From the NCBI GenBank assembly GCA_003131315.1, contig PKUV01000069.1:1-42792 (forward strand): a stretch of DNA of 42,792 nucleotides, read 5' to 3'. Source of the DNA: Acidobacteriaceae bacterium (GTDB lineage: Bacteria; Acidobacteriota; Terriglobia; Terriglobales; Acidobacteriaceae). Both the position numbers and the translations under genes were made by a program. This document shows positions 24,193-32,020 of the stretch, one piece after another. Positions within the stretch are counted from its first letter, which is position 1. The number at the start of each line of letters is the position of its first letter. A model generated the notes under the pieces. That model saw only the letters and a list, made by a program, of their open reading frames with translations, was not told the DNA's origin and did not search any database.

Positions 24193-26502
24193 ATGCGCCT
24201 GACTCGTATCCCGCATCTCTTTCCCATTCTATTGCTCTTGTTTCTACATGAGGCCGCGGCGCAAGGGCGGCTGGAAGACTACCAAAGGGCTGGGCGTTTT
24301 CTTTCCGGCAACCTGCGGCGTCTTGTTTCCCTGGCAGACGTGACGCCGCACTGGATCGAGAAGACGAATCGATTCTGGTACCGGCATGTCAGTCGCGACG
24401 GAACTCGGTTTGTTCTGGTGGATGCCTCGCAGAACACAAGCGTACCGGCCTTCGATCACCAGAGGCTGGCCGCGTCCCTCTCGACCGCGGCGCAGCAGGA
24501 ATACTCCGGGTCGGAGTTGCCTTTTTCCGACTTTGACTTTGTCGACGGTGGGAAAGCCATTCGCTTTCTCGTGGAAAAGTCGCAATGGACTTGTTCCCTG
24601 GCTACTTACAAGTGCGACCGCGGGCACACGCCAACGGATGCGTCCAACGAGCCGAAGTCGCCTGACCAGCGCTGGGCTGCGTTCGTGAAGGAACACAATC
24701 TGTACCTGCGTGACACTTCGACAGGCACCTTGCTGCAGTTGACACACGATGGCGCCCACGGAGTTGACTATGCGACGCCGGTCCCGTCGCTCGGCATGAT
24801 GGTTGAGCAGGGCAGCGAAGACGTGAAGCAACCCGCCGCGGTGTTCTGGTCTCCTGATTCTTCGAAGCTGGTTACCTATCGTATCGACTCAAGAAATGCG
24901 GGTCACTTCACGAGCCTGCAGTTTGTTCCGAAAGACCAGCTTCGCCCAAAGGCGTTTACCTACGTGTATCCATTGCCGGGAGAGGTTTTGGCCAAAGCCG
25001 AGCCGATCATTTTCGATATTCAGACGGGAGCGCGGATTGATGTAAAAACTCCAGGACTGGACCTTCCCGCCGAGGAGGGCGGGCCCGGCTTCGAGTGGTT
25101 CGCCGATGGGAAGAGCTTCTTCTACGACTACGATGAACGAGGGAACAAAGCAAAAGAACTTCGAATCGTCGATACGGCCACCGGCGAGCAGAAAGTTCTG
25201 TTGCGCGAGCAGTCGGAGAAGTATGTGGACCCAGGGGAAACCTTCTATCGTTTTGTGGACACAACCAAAGAGTTTTTCTGGTCCTCGGAACGCGACGGCT
25301 GGAATCACCTGTATTTCTACGGGAAGGCCGGCGGGTTGCAGAATCGGGTCACTCAGGGACCATGGGTGGTGCGGCAGATCGAACATATCGATGAAAAGAA
25401 CCGGCGCGTGTACTTTCTGGCCAACGGGCGCGAGAAGAATGAGGATCCATACCAGACGCATCTGTACAGCGCCGGCTTTGATGGAAAGGGATTGCAGTTG
25501 CTTTCTCCGGAGAATGCCAGTCATTCCGTCAGCATCTCGCCGGACGGAACATTCTTCGTCGACAATTACTCGCGGCCAGATTTGCCCGGAGTAGCGGTTC
25601 TGCGTCGCACGAAGGATGGATCGGAAGTACGCATCCTCGAGAAAGCAGACACTGACGAGTTGCTGAAGACGGGGTGGAAGTTTTCCGAGCCATTTCAGGG
25701 CAAAGCGGCGGACGGCACGACAGATCTCTACGGGTTAATCTGGCGGCCTTCGAACTTCGACCCCGCGAAGAAGTATCCAATCGTCGAATTCGTCTACACG
25801 GGCCCCCAGGACTTCTTTGTCCCGAAGACGCTCGGCCACTCTCTTTGGTTGCAAGCGATGGCGGAACTGGGCTTCATCGTCGTCATGGTGGATGGCCGTG
25901 GAACCACAGGCCGTTCGCGCGCGTTCCACGAATTCTCTTACCGGAATCTAGGTGGAGCGTTCGAAGATCATGTCTCCATGATCAAGCAAATGGCCGCTCG
26001 CTATCCGTATATGGATGCGACACGAGTTGGAATCTATGGGACCTCGGCTGGTGGCTACGGAGCGGCTCACGCCATGCTTGCTTTTCCCGAATTCTACAAA
26101 GTCGGAGTCTCGACGTCTGGCGATCACGACCCACGCCTGGATAAAGCCTGGTGGAACGAACTGTACCAGGGCTATCCGGTTCAGGACGACTATGTTGCGC
26201 AGTCCAACGTAACGATGGCTGGCCGTCTTGCGGGACATCTCCTCATCGAGCATGGCGACATCGACGCTAATGTTCATCCAGTGGAGACTATGCGGTTCGT
26301 GGATGCGCTCATGAAGGCGAACAAGAGCTTCGACATGCTCTTCGTGCCTAACATGTCCCATGGTGAGAGTGGAGAGCATGCACTCTACCTGGTTCGGCGG
26401 CGTTGGGATTACTTCGTACAATACTTGCTCGGAGTTGCGCCGCCGGAAAACTTTGAGATCAAAGAGGATCGAGAGTCCGCGGGGAACGGCAGGCGGCGCT
26501 AG
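24193..26502 (+). CDS. S9-family prolyl-type peptidase (DPP IV-like), exported
   Basis: A 769-aa serine peptidase after GGAG five bases before the ATG. Residues 1-22 are a signal peptide (FPILLLLFLHEAAAQ). The middle is the DPP IV beta-propeller region (for example EQGSEDVKQPAAVFWSPDSS, SERDGWNHLYFY). The C-terminal alpha/beta-hydrolase domain has GIYGTSAGGYGAAHA with the nucleophile near Ser618, LIEHGDIDANVHP with the Asp near 691, and PNMSHGESGEH with the His near 723. The nucleophile elbow is GTSAGG instead of the usual GWSYGG. Family members remove dipeptides after proline, or cut prolyl bonds, in the periplasm. It lies between the receptor and the glycosidases, which fits digestion of a proline- or hydroxyproline-rich glycopeptide. 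Confidence 0.9.
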   Translation: MRLTRIPHLFPILLLLFLHEAAAQGRLEDYQRAGRFLSGNLRRLVSLADVTPHWIEKTNRFWYRHVSRDGTRFVLVDASQNTSVPAFDHQRLAASLSTAAQQEYSGSELPFSDFDFVDGGKAIRFLVEKSQWTCSLATYKCDRGHTPTDASNEPKSPDQRWAAFVKEHNLYLRDTSTGTLLQLTHDGAHGVDYATPVPSLGMMVEQGSEDVKQPAAVFWSPDSSKLVTYRIDSRNAGHFTSLQFVPKDQLRPKAFTYVYPLPGEVLAKAEPIIFDIQTGARIDVKTPGLDLPAEEGGPGFEWFADGKSFFYDYDERGNKAKELRIVDTATGEQKVLLREQSEKYVDPGETFYRFVDTTKEFFWSSERDGWNHLYFYGKAGGLQNRVTQGPWVVRQIEHIDEKNRRVYFLANGREKNEDPYQTHLYSAGFDGKGLQLLSPENASHSVSISPDGTFFVDNYSRPDLPGVAVLRRTKDGSEVRILEKADTDELLKTGWKFSEPFQGKAADGTTDLYGLIWRPSNFDPAKKYPIVEFVYTGPQDFFVPKTLGHSLWLQAMAELGFIVVMVDGRGTTGRSRAFHEFSYRNLGGAFEDHVSMIKQMAARYPYMDATRVGIYGTSAGGYGAAHAMLAFPEFYKVGVSTSGDHDPRLDKAWWNELYQGYPVQDDYVAQSNVTMAGRLAGHLLIEHGDIDANVHPVETMRFVDALMKANKSFDMLFVPNMSHGESGEHALYLVRRRWDYFVQYLLGVAPPENFEIKEDRESAGNGRRR

Positions 26503-26554
26503 GCAGCGGGGACTTCACAATGATACCGTTGTGATCCCGACAAAAAGCGAGAGT

Positions 26555-26766
26555 ACTTTTGAAGTGGTCGGCCAGTTCAGCTGACCAACCTTAGCGCCAG
26601 CAGAATTGCACAATTCCCGATTGAGGCCTAGTGACATGAACCGCCCGTTATCGCGACGCAATTCCATTTCGAACGCAGCCGCACTGTCGGCAACGGCGCT
26701 TCTTCCAAAGCGATTGTACTCGGCGGCATCCACAGCCACGCCATCATTCGACATTCCATCATCCGG
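26555..26766 (+). repeat. Copy A of the GH51 leader (5' region and signal peptide codons)
   Basis: These bases match 29435-29640 over the upstream region and the first ~43 codons of the GH51 gene, with scattered changes and small gaps. The copy keeps the motif ACTTTTGAAGTGG, the GAGG ribosome site nine bases before the ATG, and a twin-arginine leader, here SRRNSIS against SRRNFIS in GH51. The loss of the Phe weakens the Tat signal, as expected of a decaying copy. Confidence 0.85.
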
Positions 26767-29395
26767 TACCCCATCTGAAGATGGGAGTTTGTGGAATGAT
26801 CAAGCGCGGCCCGCGAGGGCTGATTGCCGGGGTCGCTCTCGCAGGGCTACTGACTGCGGCGGTTCTTCCGCGCCGATCTTGCCCTGCGGTCCAGAGAAAC
26901 TCACAATGAACGTCACGCTAGTGCCATCGGGAGCGACGGCCAGTGTCGCAAAGACCGGGCCGGGAGGCTTGAGCACGCTCTTCCCCAGTTGCCTTTGCGC
27001 TATGGTTTTCTGTTTTCTCGCTGCTTCCGTCTGTCATGCGGGCTCGGCGAATCAGCCCCCAGGCGTGTTGAGCGACTTGGTCGATGTCAGCGGCGATTTC
27101 CATGACTACAAGAACACCTACTTCTTGGCGGATCGTCTCGAGAGCTTCGATCCGGCGAGTGGGCGTGGCGCAATTACCTGGCAGCGTCACCACCTGTACC
27201 CTCGGATCGCCTTCGACAATATGGTGCCGACGCTGCTGCCGTTCGAGGGGATAACCTTCCCCGCGGGTGAGTACGCTGTCGATCCATCTCTAGCGTTCTC
27301 GATAGAGTTTGTTTCTGCGCGCACCGTGCGCATCCGGATCAGAACCAGCGCCCAAGCTAAACCAGATCAGCCCTCGCTCATGCTGGTCGGCGATCCGCCC
27401 CACGACAAGTCATGGAAAATGGAGCGCCTCCCCGGCGGGTACCGGTACACCAGCATGGCAGGTTCGGTGACGGTCCTGGAGAATCCATGGCATCTTGAGT
27501 TTCGCGATTCGAATGGCCGCCTGTTGACCAGGACCAATCATTCGAGCGACAACACAAGGACGCTGGATCCCGTGCTCCCGTTCTCTTTCATCCGGCGGTC
27601 GTCCGATTACTCGCGGAGTATCGCGGCGGTCTTTTCGCTCTCGCCCGGAGAAAAACTGTTCGGCACCGGCGAATCGTTCACGCGCCTGGACAAGCGAGGA
27701 CAGAAGATCGTGCTTTGGACCAATGACGCCAATGGCGTCGAGACCGATCGCATGTACAAGCCGATTCCGTTTTTCATGAGCAGCCGTGGATACGGCATGT
27801 TCGTGCACACCTCCGCGCCAGCCACGTTTGACTTTGGAGCGTCCTTCGGTGGCGCCACCCACCTCTTCCTGGGCGATGACGATTTGGATCTTTTTGTTTT
27901 TCTCGGTACACCGAAAGAAATTCTAAACGAATACACGAATCTAACCGGCAAGGCAGCCATGCCGCCGCTGTGGTCGTTCGGGCTGTGGATGAGCCGCATT
28001 ACTTACTTCTCCGAGGACCAGGTGCGCGCGGTGGCGGAGAAACTTCGTCGATACCGTATTCCTTCCGACGTAATCCATATCGATACCGGCTGGTTTGAAA
28101 CTGACTGGCGTTGCGACTATAAGTTCTCCTCAACGCGCTTCAAAGATCCGGAAAAGATGATCGCTGACCTCAAGAAAGACGGCTTCCATATATCGCTTTG
28201 GCAGCTTCCATACTTCGACCCAAAAAATTCGCTCTTTCCCGAGATTGTGGAAAAGGGACTGGCTGTGAAAGATGGCAAGGGCAATTTGCCGTACGAAGAC
28301 GCCGTACTCGACTTCACCAACCCCACCACCGTTCAGTGGTATCAGGACAAGATTGCCGGCTTACTTCGCATGGGTGTGGGTGCCATTAAGGTCGATTTCG
28401 GAGAGGCCGCGCCGCTCACGGGAATCTACTCCAACGGCCGCAGCGGATTTTATGAGCACAACCTGTACCCGCTTCGCTATAACAAGACAGTAGCTGACAT
28501 AACGAAGCAGATTACGGGTGAAAACATCATTTGGGCGCGGAGCGCTTGGGCAGGCAGCCAGCGTTACCCTCTACATTGGGGCGGCGATTCCGACAACGAG
28601 GATGTAGGCATGGCCGCAACTCTGCGCGGTGGCCTCTCGTTCGGATTGAGCGGCTTTACCTTCTGGAGCCACGATATTGGGGGTTTTATCTCGAGAAGTC
28701 CCGAAGAGTTGTACCGCCGCTGGCTGCCATTTGGCATGCTTACCTCCCACAGCCGCGCCCACGGCGCGCCCCCCAAAGAACCCTGGGAGTACAGCCCGGC
28801 GTTTGTGGATGATTTCCGCCGGGCGGTCGAGCTCAAGTACCGTCTCATGCCGTACGTCTACGCCCAGGCAAAGGATGCGAGTGAGCGTGGGCTGCCCATG
28901 GTGCGGGCGCTGTTCATCGAATATCCGAACGACCCCGGAGCCTGGCAGGTGGAAGACGAGTACATGTTTGGCGCGGACATCCTCGTGGCCCCATTGCTGG
29001 AAGCGGGCGGGATCTCCCGCAATGTCTACCTGCCGCAGGGCCAGTGGATCGATTACCAGACCAACCGGGTCTACTCCGGCGGCTGGCACAACATTGCAGC
29101 AGGCCAAATCCCGGTTGTGATGCTGGTCCGCGATGGCGCTGTGATTCCGCACATGAAAGTCGCGCAATCCACCATGCAGATGGATTGGTCAAGTCTGGAC
29201 ATGGTGGTCTTCGCCGCCAGTTCGCCAAAGGCCGAAGGCCTGGTATGCCTGCCCTCGGAGAATGTTCTGCGCCGCATCGAAGCCATCCGGCGGAAAGGCT
29301 CTTTTGCGCTTGCGGGCGATCCCCTCGGTGGGAAAGCAACATCGACCGTGCGACTCTACGCGACCGCTGTCCGAACCACCGAAGAGTCCAGATGA
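26636..29395 (+). CDS. GH31 family glycosidase (alpha-xylosidase-like)
   Basis: The enzyme proper begins near 27050 (PPGVLSDLVDVSGDFHDYKN) and fills about 780 aa: an N-terminal beta domain, then the GH31 barrel with WSFGLWMSRITYFSEDQV, DVIHIDTGWFETDWRCDYKF, the nucleophile Asp in GAIKVDFGEAAP and the acid/base Asp in HWGGDSDNED, then C-terminal beta domains. This pattern is closest to alpha-xylosidases; GH31 also holds alpha-galactosidases and alpha-glucosidases. The start is unclear. The frame is open from ATG 26636, which belongs to a copied GH51 leader; ATG 26906 and ATG 27002 are alternatives, the last giving a short Sec signal (MVFCFLAASVCHAGS). Residues between the copied leader and that signal look unnatural. 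I infer a GH31 gene that landed behind a duplicated GH51 leader, in frame. Confidence 0.85.
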   Translation: MNRPLSRRNSISNAAALSATALLPKRLYSAASTATPSFDIPSSGTPSEDGSLWNDQARPARADCRGRSRRATDCGGSSAPILPCGPEKLTMNVTLVPSGATASVAKTGPGGLSTLFPSCLCAMVFCFLAASVCHAGSANQPPGVLSDLVDVSGDFHDYKNTYFLADRLESFDPASGRGAITWQRHHLYPRIAFDNMVPTLLPFEGITFPAGEYAVDPSLAFSIEFVSARTVRIRIRTSAQAKPDQPSLMLVGDPPHDKSWKMERLPGGYRYTSMAGSVTVLENPWHLEFRDSNGRLLTRTNHSSDNTRTLDPVLPFSFIRRSSDYSRSIAAVFSLSPGEKLFGTGESFTRLDKRGQKIVLWTNDANGVETDRMYKPIPFFMSSRGYGMFVHTSAPATFDFGASFGGATHLFLGDDDLDLFVFLGTPKEILNEYTNLTGKAAMPPLWSFGLWMSRITYFSEDQVRAVAEKLRRYRIPSDVIHIDTGWFETDWRCDYKFSSTRFKDPEKMIADLKKDGFHISLWQLPYFDPKNSLFPEIVEKGLAVKDGKGNLPYEDAVLDFTNPTTVQWYQDKIAGLLRMGVGAIKVDFGEAAPLTGIYSNGRSGFYEHNLYPLRYNKTVADITKQITGENIIWARSAWAGSQRYPLHWGGDSDNEDVGMAATLRGGLSFGLSGFTFWSHDIGGFISRSPEELYRRWLPFGMLTSHSRAHGAPPKEPWEYSPAFVDDFRRAVELKYRLMPYVYAQAKDASERGLPMVRALFIEYPNDPGAWQVEDEYMFGADILVAPLLEAGGISRNVYLPQGQWIDYQTNRVYSGGWHNIAAGQIPVVMLVRDGAVIPHMKVAQSTMQMDWSSLDMVVFAASSPKAEGLVCLPSENVLRRIEAIRRKGSFALAGDPLGGKATSTVRLYATAVRTTEESR

Positions 29396-29432
29396 ATTCC
29401 CTGGCGACAAAACTGGGGAATGCCGTCTCTTA

Positions 29433-29447
29433 CCACTTTTGAAGTGG
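29433..29447. promoter_or_regulatory. 15-bp inverted repeat upstream of GH51
   Basis: CCACTTTTGAAGTGG is a perfect inverted repeat (6-bp arms, 3-bp centre), followed at 29452 by TCAGCTAAGCTGA, another inverted repeat. The copy upstream of GH31 keeps ACTTTTGAAGTGG at 26555. It is a possible operator or leader hairpin for these two glycosidase genes; no regulator can be assigned. Confidence 0.4.
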
Positions 29448-29640
29448 ACGGTCAGCTAAGCTGATCGACACAAGCGAGCAAAAGGTCACAATTCCTAATC
29501 GAGGCATATTGATATGAACCACCCGTTATCGCGACGCAATTTCATTTCGACCGCAGCCGCAGTGTCGGCAACGGCGCTTCTTCCAAAGCGCTTGTTCGCG
29601 GCATCAACCGCCACTCCATCATCCGCTCCCCCATCATCGG
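29435..29640 (+). repeat. Copy B of the GH51 leader (native)
   Basis: This is the native 5' region of the GH51 gene; its copy at 26555-26766 precedes the GH31 gene. The two copies are direct repeats flanking GH31 and could recombine. Confidence 0.85.
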
Positions 29641-31100
29641 CCACGCGGCGTGTCACGGTTCGTACCGATTCGGAGGTTGGAGTTGTGCGGCCGGAGTTTC
29701 ATGGTCATTTTGTGGAGCACCTGGGCTCCTGCGTGTACGGCGGATTGTGGGTCGGCAAGAACTCGCGCATTCCCAACATCGATGGCTACCGCAAACAGGC
29801 AGTTGAGTATCTTAAGGATCTCGGAGTGCCGGTTCTGCGCTGGCCCGGCGGCTGTTTCGCCGACGACTATCACTGGCGAGATGGGATCGGACCCGCAGCC
29901 AAGCGGCCCCGGCGCGTCAACATTCATTGGGGCGACTATGTGGAGGACGGCAGCTTTGGCACTCATGAATTCATCGGTCTTTGCCGCCTTCTGGGTGCGG
30001 AACCCTACCTTGCTGGAAATGTTGGCAGCAGCACTCCGCACGAACTGCGAGACTGGATTGAATACTGCAACTATCCTTCGGGGAGCACGCTCTCGGATGA
30101 GCGCGCGGCGAACGGTTCGCCTGATCCCTTCCGCGTTCGCTATTGGGGCGTGGGAAACGAGAGCTGGGGGTGCGGCGGAAATATGCGACCCGAAGAATAC
30201 GCTCGCCTCTATCGAGACTTCGCTGTTTATTGTCGCGAGTTCGGCGGAACCGAGCTGTTTCTCGTAGCGAGTGGACCTTCGGGAGACGATACTCGCTGGT
30301 CTCGCGGGCTCATGGATGGTCTGGGCTGGGATCGCCCGCAAGGGGTCTCCATGCACTATTACACGGGCGGAGCCGATCTCCCAACCAGCTTTACCTCCGA
30401 TCACGTGAACGAGCAGCTTGCCATCTACGCAAAGGTGGAGGAGTCGATTGTTCATCAGCGCGCTGTGCTTGACAGTTATGAGCACGGCCGCGACGTCGGC
30501 CTGATTCTGGATGAGTGGGGAGTGTGGGACCGGATTCCTGAAGAGGACGAAAAACGGTACGGGAAGCTTTGGCAGCAGAGCACGATGCGCAGCGCGGTAG
30601 CTGCCGGGCTGGGTCTGAACATCTTCAACCGCCAAGCCGACAAACTCTACATGTGCAACATCGCCCAGATGGTGAACGTGCTCCAGTCTTTGCTCGTCAC
30701 CGACGGCCCGGAAGGAGAGCACTGCGTGCGAACCACCACCTACCATGCGTTCTCATTGTTCAAGCCGCATCGCGCTAAGACTGCGGTGCGAGTCGAGGCC
30801 GATCCTCCCTCGCCTTTGGGACTATCCGTTTCCGCTTCCAGGAGCGACAGGGAACTGGTGGTTACGTTTGTCAACCCACACCTCGATTCCGACCTGCAAG
30901 TGGAGTGCACCATCAAGGGGGGCAGCGTCTCTGGCGGTACGGCGCAGATCCTCCACGATCCAGACTGGAATGCTTTCAACAGTTTCGACAATCCCGACCG
31001 GGTCGTTCCCAAGCAACATCCTATTTCAATAAAAGACTCCAGAATCGAGTTGGAGTTGTCACGGCTATCTGTAGCTACAGTGGTTATGCCGATTCGTTAG
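29514..31100 (+). CDS. GH51 alpha-L-arabinofuranosidase, Tat-exported
   Basis: A 528-aa enzyme that removes terminal alpha-L-arabinofuranose. The N-terminus has a twin-arginine signal (LSRRNFISTAAAVSATALLP) cleaved near FAAS. GH51 marks: GHFVEHLGSCVYGGLWVG near residue 65, VLRWPGGCFADDYHWRDGIG near 107, the acid/base Glu near 216 in YWGVGNESWGCGGNM, MHYYTGG near 280, and the nucleophile Glu near 334 in LILDEWGVWD. A C-terminal beta domain follows. Most GH51 enzymes are cytoplasmic, so the Tat export is notable; it would let the enzyme trim polymers or glycopeptides in the periplasm. The product arabinose feeds the ara operon. It is the last gene of the plus-strand run; 31101-31223 downstream holds only a weak 6-bp hairpin. 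Confidence 0.94.
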   Translation: MNHPLSRRNFISTAAAVSATALLPKRLFAASTATPSSAPPSSATRRVTVRTDSEVGVVRPEFHGHFVEHLGSCVYGGLWVGKNSRIPNIDGYRKQAVEYLKDLGVPVLRWPGGCFADDYHWRDGIGPAAKRPRRVNIHWGDYVEDGSFGTHEFIGLCRLLGAEPYLAGNVGSSTPHELRDWIEYCNYPSGSTLSDERAANGSPDPFRVRYWGVGNESWGCGGNMRPEEYARLYRDFAVYCREFGGTELFLVASGPSGDDTRWSRGLMDGLGWDRPQGVSMHYYTGGADLPTSFTSDHVNEQLAIYAKVEESIVHQRAVLDSYEHGRDVGLILDEWGVWDRIPEEDEKRYGKLWQQSTMRSAVAAGLGLNIFNRQADKLYMCNIAQMVNVLQSLLVTDGPEGEHCVRTTTYHAFSLFKPHRAKTAVRVEADPPSPLGLSVSASRSDRELVVTFVNPHLDSDLQVECTIKGGSVSGGTAQILHDPDWNAFNSFDNPDRVVPKQHPISIKDSRIELELSRLSVATVVMPIR

Positions 31101-31223
31101 TAATCGTGCGAAACTCGAGCCGATCTGCAGGGGAGAGAGACGTGGGCTCTCTACAAAGATGTATGTCGCGAGGACCTTATTCTGCCTTCCCACGATCCAG
31201 GCGGAAAATCTGAAGCGTTGCCT

Positions 31224-31958
31224 TTAAGACTTTGCCCGCCGGGCGTGGTCTCCGGCGGCCAGCTGGGCTGACGCACGCCTCTCTTGCAGGACTTCTTTTA
31301 GAGATTGGCCGGCGTATTGGATGTGCTGGCGCAGTAGTTTGCACGCCGTACTGGCATCTCGTTCCCGGCACAATTCCAGAATCTGGTGATGTTCTTCGTT
31401 GGCGCGGTTGATGCCATGGGTTAAATACAATTGCAGACGTGTATACCGCTCGCCGCTGTTGTTTACATTGCGGATGATGGCCATAAAACGCGCCTGATTT
31501 GCGCGAGAATACAGGGTGGAGTGAAAGTCCCAGTTGAGCCGTCCCCAGGCGGAGACGTGATCCTCTCGACTCAATTCACTGACGTACCGGCGCAGAATCG
31601 CTTCCGCCTGCGAGAAGTCTTCTTCGGTCAGATGAGGAATCGAGCGCTTGAGCACCTCCGGTTCCAGAAGGGCTCGGATCGCGAACAGCTCCTCAACGTC
31701 GTCGGGCGAGAGGGCCGGCACGACCGCTCCACGATTGGGAATGATCGCAATCAAACCCTCGGCATCGAGCTGTCGCAGGGCCTCGCGAACTGGAATACGA
31801 CTGACCTGATACTGAGCCGCAATTGCATCTTGCCGGAGTTGGGAGCCTTCGGGAATTTCCCCCTGGATGATCTGGTCACGCAACTTGTCAGCTACGGCGG
31901 AGGTAAGCGATTGGCGTGTAATCGCTGAGTCCGAGGTTGGTGTTGGGCTTAAGCTCAT
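31224..31958 (-). CDS. GntR-family regulator, FadR/FCD type
   Basis: A 244-aa regulator from ATG 31958 (MSLSPTPTSD); a TTG further up would add 13 residues. Residues about 16-80 are the winged helix (LTSAVADKLRDQIIQGEIPE, SRIPVREALRQLDAEGLIAI). Residues about 95-225 are the all-helical FCD ligand domain, with the metal-site pattern of Asp in NWDFHSTLY and later His in THGINRANEEHHQILE and LRQHIQYAG. Regulators of this type often sense organic acids or amino acid derivatives. It follows the permease gene by 62 nt on the same strand, opposite the hydroxyproline operon, so hydroxyproline or an intermediate is its likely effector and the palindrome at 33637-33646 its likely site. Confidence 0.9.
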   Translation of the reverse strand: MSLSPTPTSDSAITRQSLTSAVADKLRDQIIQGEIPEGSQLRQDAIAAQYQVSRIPVREALRQLDAEGLIAIIPNRGAVVPALSPDDVEELFAIRALLEPEVLKRSIPHLTEEDFSQAEAILRRYVSELSREDHVSAWGRLNWDFHSTLYSRANQARFMAIIRNVNNSGERYTRLQLYLTHGINRANEEHHQILELCRERDASTACKLLRQHIQYAGQSLKEVLQERRASAQLAAGDHARRAKS

Positions 31959-32020
31959 CCTATGTGCCTTCGATTCTGTAGCTTGCGGCTCTTCCAAATT
32001 GCGTATTTAGTATAGCGCAT

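Noticed and set aside
31134-31152. Hairpin AGAGAG/CTCTCT as terminator between GH51 and gntR
   Set aside because: Only six base pairs, not GC-rich, and no T-run on either strand.
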